Below, in pieces: positions 26,179 through 31,452 of a DNA stretch of 31,452 nucleotides. Below the pieces are notes generated by a model that was given only the letters and a program-made list of their open reading frames with translations, searched no databases and was not told the origin of the DNA. The position numbers and the translations under genes are program-made. The DNA lies in assembly GCF_002014985.1 (NCBI RefSeq), contig NZ_MUXU01000045.1, forward strand, positions 1 to 31,452, in the 5' to 3' direction. This stretch comes from Moraxella caviae (lineage in GTDB: Bacteria; Pseudomonadota; Gammaproteobacteria; Pseudomonadales; Moraxellaceae). The first letter of the stretch is position 1. Every line of letters starts with the position of its first letter.

Positions 26179-27081
26179 ATGCACACTTTAAGTTTTCGCA
26201 AATATCCGTCCACCACCGCATTGCAGTGCTTTGAATCATCGGCACGCCATCAAAGTTTTACACGCGCCGCCAAAGAGCTGCACATGACCCAAAGCGCCGT
26301 CAGCAAGCAAGTGGCGCAGCTAGAAGACACCTTGAAAATTGCACTGTTTTTTCGTTCGGCACAAGGCATTGTCTTAACGCCAGCGGGCAAAACTTACTAC
26401 ACCGAAGTATTAAATATCCTAAAAAGTCTGGAATTTGCCACCATTGACATCATGGCGCATGGCGATAAAGCAGACACGCTCAAAATCAACGCTCACCCCA
26501 CATTTTGCGCTCAGTGGCTGATTCCTGCGCTGCGTGATTTTAATCAAAGCCACCCTGATATTCATCTGGACATTCAAGAGCAATTCGGCAATTTTATTGA
26601 AAGAAGCGATGCCGAACTGGCGTTTTTAAATGGCGATGGTGTGTGGCCGGGCATGACCGCCATCAAACTCTTTGACGAGCAGTGCATTGCCGTATGCCAC
26701 CCGCAATTTTTAACTCACCCTATTGACAGCGCCTACGAGCTTGCCAATCACGCACTCATTCAGCTTAATTCACGCCCTGCACTGTGGTATCACTTCTTTG
26801 ACACGCACGAAAGCATGCCTGCAAACAGCTTTCAAGGCCCAAGATTTGACACCTTTCGCACTTGCATTAACGCTGCAAAAAACCACTACGGCATTGCGCT
26901 GATTCCGCATAATCTGGTCATGAATGAGTTGCAATCTGGCGAGCTTGTCATGGCGTGGCACACCCCGCTCATCACCGAAAAAGCCTACTACATGGCGTAT
27001 CGCACCGAGCTTGGTAACACCAGACGCATTAAAATCGCCATTGACTGGATTAACCGCTACATCGCAGACACTCACGCATAA
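26179..27081 (+). CDS. LysR-family transcriptional regulator (GcvA-like)
   Basis: 300-residue LysR-type regulator. The winged helix-turn-helix is at about residues 12-70 (ALQCFESSARHQSFTRAAKELHMTQSAVSKQVAQLED, then LFFRSAQGIVLTPAGKTYY), followed by a linker helix and a periplasmic-binding-like effector domain (about 95-295) of the GcvA subgroup (TLKINAHPTFCAQWLIPALRDFNQSHPDIHL). It is followed, after its own terminator, by an aminotransferase and a DUF1338 dioxygenase gene on the same strand, which makes it the likely regulator of that pair, with an amino or keto acid of the pathway as inducer. This link is inference from position. Confidence 0.9.
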   Translation: MHTLSFRKYPSTTALQCFESSARHQSFTRAAKELHMTQSAVSKQVAQLEDTLKIALFFRSAQGIVLTPAGKTYYTEVLNILKSLEFATIDIMAHGDKADTLKINAHPTFCAQWLIPALRDFNQSHPDIHLDIQEQFGNFIERSDAELAFLNGDGVWPGMTAIKLFDEQCIAVCHPQFLTHPIDSAYELANHALIQLNSRPALWYHFFDTHESMPANSFQGPRFDTFRTCINAAKNHYGIALIPHNLVMNELQSGELVMAWHTPLITEKAYYMAYRTELGNTRRIKIAIDWINRYIADTHA

Positions 27082-27096
27082 TCACCCGCGCCGCCC

Positions 27097-27131
27097 AGCC
27101 AGCTTGAAGCATCATTGCAAGCTGGCTTTTT
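27097..27131 (+). terminator. Terminator of the LysR gene
   Basis: AGCCAGCTTG (27097-27106) and CAAGCTGGCT (27118-27127) pair perfectly over 11 bases and are followed by TTTT, 15 bases after the stop codon. Confidence 0.92.
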
Positions 27132-27327
27132 AGTACGCCAAAAAGTTGCCCTACCCCAACCTTTATTCGCTTGCCCACTTTAAACAAATTTCACAAAATA
27201 TGATTGCTGGTAACTGGCTTTGTTAAAATTTGGTTTGACAAGATAATAAACCACAGATGATGTCCAGCGCACATCAAAGCAAAGACATACAAGCAACATC
27301 AAATCCAATAAGGACGTAGGACAACTC

Positions 27328-28584
27328 ATGACTCACCCCATCACAGACGCATTTTCCATCGTACACCCCGTCACGCTTGAGCGCGGTTTTGGCAGCACCG
27401 TTTGGGACAGTACTGGCAAATCTTACATTGATTTTGTGGGCGGTATCGGCGTGCTAAACTTTGGGCATTGCCATCCAAAAATCGTGCGTGCCATCTGCCA
27501 ACAAGCCGAAAAACTCACCCACTACGCCTACAATGCCGTCTGGCACAAACCTTATCAAGACTACATGGCAAAGCTGTGCGATTTTATCCCCATCAAAGAT
27601 GAGTTGGTCGGTATGCTTACCAACTCAGGCGCTGAAAGCTGCGAAAACGCCTTAAAAATCGTCCGCCAAAAAACAGGGCGTGCTGGCGTCATCGCCTTTG
27701 ATGGCGGCTTTCATGGGCGCACGCTGGCAGCGGTCAATTTAAATGGCAAAACCGCCGCTTACAAAACAGGACTTGGCACATTATTAGGCGGTGTCTATCA
27801 CACGCCTTATGCCAGTAAAGACAATGGCGTAAGTTTTGATGAAGCGGTGCGTGGACTTGAGCGCCTGCTAAGCGTAGAAGCAGACGTGAGCAGCATTGGC
27901 GCAGTCATTTTTGAGCCCGTGCAAGGCGAAGGAGGATTTTTGGCAATGGACACCCAATTCGCCCAATACCTGCGCACCTTTTGCGACAAACACGGCATTG
28001 TCATGATTGTAGATGAAATCCAATCTGGCTTTGGGCGCACAGGCGAGCCATTTGCCTTTAGTCGGCTGGGCATTGAGCCAGATTTGTTATTACTTGGCAA
28101 AAGCATGGCAGGCGGCTTGCCCTTGGCGGCAGTCGTAGGACGTGCGTCTTTGATGAATGGCTTAATCAAAGGCAGCTTGGGCGGTACTTATTCTGGCAAT
28201 CCCATCGCTTGCGCTGCTGCTTTATCCGTGCTGGACATCATGCAAGAGCGCGCCACTTGGCAAGCCGCCAAGCGCTACGAAGAGATTTTGCTAGACACCA
28301 TCGCCACTTGGCAGCAGCAAAACATCAGCGCATGGCTTGGCGACATCACAGGCGTGGGCGCAATGCGTGGCATTACACTTAGCCACCCAACGCACGGCAC
28401 GCATCCAAGCATCATGAACACTGTACTACAAAAAGCTCGAGAGCAAGGCTTGCTGCTCATGCCAAGCGGCAAACATCGCCACATCATTCGTCTGCTGCCT
28501 GCCATCACCATTGATGAAGCCAGCCTAACTCAAGGCTTAGCCATCTTAAAAAATGTGCTGAGCGAGTTGCCAGACAATCCTTGA
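27328..28584 (+). CDS. Class III aminotransferase, probable 2-aminoadipate aminotransferase
   Basis: 418-residue PLP enzyme of the class III (ornithine/GABA) group. Lys258 (LLLLGKSMAGGLP) should carry PLP, Asp229 (IVDEIQSGFGRTG) contacts its ring nitrogen, and NSGAES (99-104) binds phosphate. It would usually be named GabT. However, the N-terminus (IVHPVTLERG, VWDSTGKSYIDFVGGIGVLNFGHCHP) and the end (GLLLMPSGKHRHIIRLLP) resemble the Pseudomonas putida enzyme acting on L-2-aminoadipate (PP_4108) more, as I recall it. The next gene encodes a 2-oxoadipate dioxygenase-type protein, which supports 2-aminoadipate as substrate. GABA or 5-aminovalerate remain alternatives; no succinate-semialdehyde dehydrogenase gene is adjacent. 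Confidence 0.82.
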   Translation: MTHPITDAFSIVHPVTLERGFGSTVWDSTGKSYIDFVGGIGVLNFGHCHPKIVRAICQQAEKLTHYAYNAVWHKPYQDYMAKLCDFIPIKDELVGMLTNSGAESCENALKIVRQKTGRAGVIAFDGGFHGRTLAAVNLNGKTAAYKTGLGTLLGGVYHTPYASKDNGVSFDEAVRGLERLLSVEADVSSIGAVIFEPVQGEGGFLAMDTQFAQYLRTFCDKHGIVMIVDEIQSGFGRTGEPFAFSRLGIEPDLLLLGKSMAGGLPLAAVVGRASLMNGLIKGSLGGTYSGNPIACAAALSVLDIMQERATWQAAKRYEEILLDTIATWQQQNISAWLGDITGVGAMRGITLSHPTHGTHPSIMNTVLQKAREQGLLLMPSGKHRHIIRLLPAITIDEASLTQGLAILKNVLSELPDNP

Positions 28585-28653
28585 ATAATGCGCTGGTTTT
28601 ACAGCCAATATGGCAACACAGCAAATTTTACCCACGACCAAAACGGAGTTTTT

Positions 28654-30054
28654 ATGTCAAATTTTCTACACCCCAATGAAATCCGCCACAAATTTAGCCT
28701 AGCCATGAGTCAAATGTACCAAAAGGAAGTGCCTTTGTACAAAGACTTGATGGATTTGGTGGCGGACGTCAATGAACAAACATTGTCAAGCGATGTCAAT
28801 CTTAAATCACAGCTGGCGCACACAGGCGAGCTTGAGCGCATTGATCTTGAGCGTCATGGCGCAATTCGCCTTGGCTTGCCCAGCGAGCTTGCCACCATGC
28901 GCCGCCTGTTTGCCGTGATGGGTATGCTGCCTGTGGGTTATTATGACCTTGCGCCTGCTGGCGTGCCTGTGCATTCCACCGCATTTCGTGCCACAGACAG
29001 CAAAGCCTTGCAGCACAGCCCATTTCGGGTATTTTGCTCTTTACTGCGTCTTGAGCTGATTGCTGATAAAGAACTGCGCGACCATGCCGAAGCCACCTTG
29101 AAAAAACGACAAATTTTCAGCGAAAAAGTGCTTGCGCTCATTGATAAATGCGAGCGCGAAGGCGGACTTGATGCCGATGATGCGCACGAATTTGTCCAAG
29201 AAGCCACCAAAACTTTTCAATGGCACGCCACATCACCCATTGCCAAAAATTTTTATGACAAATTACACCAAGAACACCGCTTGATTGCTGATGTGGTGGG
29301 GTTTTATGGCCCGCACATCAATCATTTAACGCCGCGCACGCTGGATATTGATGCTGTGCAAGCTGGCATGAGCGCACGCAACATTCCGCCAAAAGCCATC
29401 ATTGAAGGCCCGCCGCGCCGCCAATGCCCGATTTTACTGCGCCAAACCAGCTTTAAAGCACTGCAAGAACCCATCGCCTTTCAAAATGCTGATGGCACAC
29501 TAGAAAGCGGACATCATACCGCACGTTTTGGTGAAATTGAACAACGTGGCGTGGCACTGACACCAAAGGGACGCGCGCTGTATGACGCACTGCTCGCCAA
29601 AGCACGCCAAAACCTAGATGGCACGCCAGAAAGTAATCCTGAGCACTACTATCAAGCACTGAGCGAGAGTTTTAAAGACTTTGCCGATGATTATCGCACG
29701 CTGCACGATGAAGGCTTGGCGTACTTTTATTATCAGCTTGCTGATGATTATCAAGACAAACTACAAAACATCGCCCGTGCCAATAAAGACGTGCCAACGT
29801 TGATCCAAGCAGGCGTGCTGCGCCTTGAGCCAATTGTGTACGAAGATTTCTTGCCTGTGTCAGCGGCAGGGATTTTTCAGTCCAATTTGGGCGATAAATC
29901 CACAGACGATGCAGATGACAAAACCGCTGAGCAAGCGCTGGGCAGTCAGGCAGAATTTGAAGCGGCGCTTGGTGCAAAAGTGCATGACGAATTTGCCTTA
30001 TATCAAGCCATGATGGACGAATCGCTGCAAAGCTGCTTGGCTGCGCTGGCGTAG
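28654..30054 (+). CDS. hglS: DUF1338 / HglS-type 2-oxoadipate dioxygenase/decarboxylase
   Basis: 466-residue protein of the YdcJ/DUF1338 family. The Pseudomonas putida member HglS, an iron enzyme with a VOC-like fold, converts 2-oxoadipate and oxygen into D-2-hydroxyglutarate in D-lysine breakdown. Conserved stretches here are ERHGAIRLGLPSELATMRRLFAVMGMLPVGYYDL (67-100), GVPVHSTAFR, HINHLTPRTLDID (221-233) and HHTARFGEIEQRGVALTPKGRALYD (287-311). Probable iron ligands are His68, His224 and Glu294, with Arg72 for the substrate carboxylate. I used the ATG at 28654, with ACGGAG before it; an in-frame ATG at 28588 adds 22 unconserved residues. It lies 69 bases after the aminotransferase gene and is probably co-transcribed. 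Confidence 0.87.
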   Translation: MSNFLHPNEIRHKFSLAMSQMYQKEVPLYKDLMDLVADVNEQTLSSDVNLKSQLAHTGELERIDLERHGAIRLGLPSELATMRRLFAVMGMLPVGYYDLAPAGVPVHSTAFRATDSKALQHSPFRVFCSLLRLELIADKELRDHAEATLKKRQIFSEKVLALIDKCEREGGLDADDAHEFVQEATKTFQWHATSPIAKNFYDKLHQEHRLIADVVGFYGPHINHLTPRTLDIDAVQAGMSARNIPPKAIIEGPPRRQCPILLRQTSFKALQEPIAFQNADGTLESGHHTARFGEIEQRGVALTPKGRALYDALLAKARQNLDGTPESNPEHYYQALSESFKDFADDYRTLHDEGLAYFYYQLADDYQDKLQNIARANKDVPTLIQAGVLRLEPIVYEDFLPVSAAGIFQSNLGDKSTDDADDKTAEQALGSQAEFEAALGAKVHDEFALYQAMMDESLQSCLAALA

Positions 30055-30074
30055 CTTCAAAAAGCTGACAAACC

Positions 30075-30108
30075 AAGGTGTGAATTGTATGAATTTGCAC
30101 CTTTTTTT
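30075..30108 (+). terminator. Terminator after hglS
   Basis: AAGGTG (30075-30080) pairs with CACCTT (30098-30103), with inner AATT/AATT pairs after a TG/TG mismatch, followed by a run of T. It ends the aminotransferase-hglS transcript. Confidence 0.75.
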
Positions 30109-30158
30109 GTACAAATCGCCATGTCTGATACGCAAACATTTTAGCCGCACAAGCTGCC

Positions 30159-30195
30159 ATTCCAAAAAGGAATGCCACAAAGAATTACATTCTTT
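30159..30195 (+). promoter_or_regulatory. Two small hairpins upstream of the symporter gene
   Basis: ATTCC-A5-GGAAT (30159-30173) and AAAGAAT-TAC-ATTCTTT (30179-30195) lie back to back, 90 bases before the symporter start. They could be leader structures or regulator sites; no clear promoter hexamers are placed around them. Confidence 0.35.
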
Positions 30196-30284
30196 TGCTA
30201 TCTTTTTGCAATCAAGGTAAATTGCTTGTGTGTCATGGACTTACCAAAGACTGACATTTTATCAGTCCATAAAAAGGAGTATTT

Positions 30285-31448
30285 ATGAAACTTTGGCAAT
30301 GGTATAAAAACATTTCTTTTATGAAAAAGATGGGTGCAGGTTTTGCGCTCGGTATGTTGGCAGGACTGCTACTTGGCGAACACAGCGGAATTTTCAACCC
30401 CTTGGGACAGCTGTTTTTAAATTTGCTAAAAATGATTGTCATTCCATTGGTTGCATTATCACTGATGGTTGCTGTCAATCATTCCAACCCTAAAGAGCTT
30501 GGACGCATCGGTCTTAAAATCTTTCCATTTTACCTTATCACCACTGGTATCGCTGTTGTTGTCGGCATCTTATGGGCGAAACTCACCAAACCAGGACAGG
30601 GCTTTAGCCTGCCAACCGATGCTGCAATTAACGTGCCAGAAAAACCATCTTTTATTGACAACCTACTCAATATGGTGCCTGCCAACATCTTTGAAGCGCT
30701 GACAGCAGGCAACATTCTAGCGGTCGTGTTTGTTTCTTTGGTGTTTGGACTTGCCATTTTATTTATGCGCCATGGCGATGACACACAAGAGAATAATTTT
30801 GGCGAAAAAATCTATCAAGTTGTTGAAGCTGCCAACGCCGTTGTTGCCAAAATCCTAGCAGGCATCTTGCAATACGCACCCATTGGCGTGTTTGGCATTA
30901 CCGCCAACACCTTTGGCTCTCAAGGATTTGCAACGGTTATTGCGCTTAGCAAATTCATCATCACTTCTTATTTGGGTGTGATTTCTTTGATTGTCATTGT
31001 GTTCCCGCTTATCATGAAAATGTTTGGCATCAAACCATTTCAATTTTACAAAGACGTTAAAGATGCCATGTTTACCGCATTTGCAACTTCAAGCAGTCTA
31101 AGCACCTTGCCTGTCAGTATTGCTGCTGTTGAACGCGCTGGTGTCAATGAGCGCATCGCACGCCTTACATTGCCGATTGGCGCAACCGTCAATATGAACG
31201 GCACTGCATTGCGATTTGGCGTGGCAGTAATTTTTGCTGCTGAAATCGTGGGTATCTCCATGGGTGTTTCTGAACTGGCGACCATTGTCGTGATTGGCGT
31301 CATGGCAGCTGTCGGTACTGCAGCCGTGCCTGGTGCTGGATTGATTGGTATGTCCATCGTCTTTGCACAAGCTGGATTACCCATTGAAATTGTTGCTCTC
31401 ACTGCAGGCGTCAATGTGCTTTTGGATATGATTTTGGGGCTGACGTAG
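30285..31448 (+). CDS. Dicarboxylate/amino acid:cation symporter (DAACS), C-terminus apparently truncated
   Basis: Inner-membrane symporter of the glutamate/aspartate/dicarboxylate family (GltP, GltT, DctA relatives). Visible are the first helices with NLLKMIVIPLVALSL (46-60), the serine-rich re-entrant hairpin TSSSLSTLP (269-277), the helix-7 motif as NMNGT (303-307; NMDGT is usual), and the second hairpin GTAAVPGAG (344-352). The last helix begins GVNVLLDMI but then reads LGLT and stops, where homologues continue with RTxxNVTGD, which holds the Arg and Asp that bind substrate. The protein (387 residues) is thus about 25-40 residues short. The stop is four bases from the window edge. AAGGAG precedes the ATG. 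Confidence 0.8.
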   Translation: MKLWQWYKNISFMKKMGAGFALGMLAGLLLGEHSGIFNPLGQLFLNLLKMIVIPLVALSLMVAVNHSNPKELGRIGLKIFPFYLITTGIAVVVGILWAKLTKPGQGFSLPTDAAINVPEKPSFIDNLLNMVPANIFEALTAGNILAVVFVSLVFGLAILFMRHGDDTQENNFGEKIYQVVEAANAVVAKILAGILQYAPIGVFGITANTFGSQGFATVIALSKFIITSYLGVISLIVIVFPLIMKMFGIKPFQFYKDVKDAMFTAFATSSSLSTLPVSIAAVERAGVNERIARLTLPIGATVNMNGTALRFGVAVIFAAEIVGISMGVSELATIVVIGVMAAVGTAAVPGAGLIGMSIVFAQAGLPIEIVALTAGVNVLLDMILGLT

Positions 31449-31452
31449 ATTA

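Overview
The window looks like a chromosomal segment from a Moraxella-like member of the Moraxellaceae (Gammaproteobacteria). The support is an outer-membrane receptor of the Neisseria FetA/FrpB and Moraxella CopB type, a GATC-specific restriction-modification operon in the MboI (Moraxella bovis) and DpnII gene order, a compact AckA/Pta acetate pathway, and an lptM-lysA-dapF-xerC neighbourhood like that of other gammaproteobacteria. The species call is inference from gene content; no rRNA or tRNA is present. The odd length, and a gene that goes off its family pattern a few bases before the right edge, suggest that the window may be a whole contig.

Left part (1-6800): pssA and rlmJ overlap by one base (minus strand). 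A PHD2-like 2-oxoglutarate prolyl hydroxylase and dapE follow on plus. A BrnT/BrnA toxin-antitoxin pair, an AbgT-family transporter and iscX lie on minus.

Middle part (6800-18600): katA (catalase) is divergent from iscX. A HIBCH-like acyl-CoA hydrolase is divergent from yaaA (peroxide/iron stress). ackA and pta make the acetate/acetyl-phosphate pathway. The lptM, lysA, dapF, xerC series covers LPS-transport assembly, the last steps of lysine and diaminopimelate synthesis, and dimer resolution. With dapE, three diaminopimelate/lysine enzymes are in the window.

Right part (18600-31452): a VOC protein, a Fur-boxed FetA/CopB-like receptor, a YfhL-type ferredoxin, and a three-gene GATC restriction-modification operon whose first start codon overlaps the stop codon of trhP (tRNA U34 hydroxylation). 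A LysR regulator, a class III aminotransferase and a DUF1338/HglS-type 2-oxoadipate dioxygenase then form a probable 2-aminoadipate to D-2-hydroxyglutarate catabolic module. A DAACS-family dicarboxylate/amino-acid symporter, apparently cut short in its last helix, closes the window.

The most notable whole-window signal is depletion of GATC. I count 30 sites by eye where about 120 would be expected from base composition, and 17 of the 30 lie in 18.6-23.9 kb (the receptor and restriction-modification region). This fits a long history of GATC-directed restriction together with more recent arrival of that segment.
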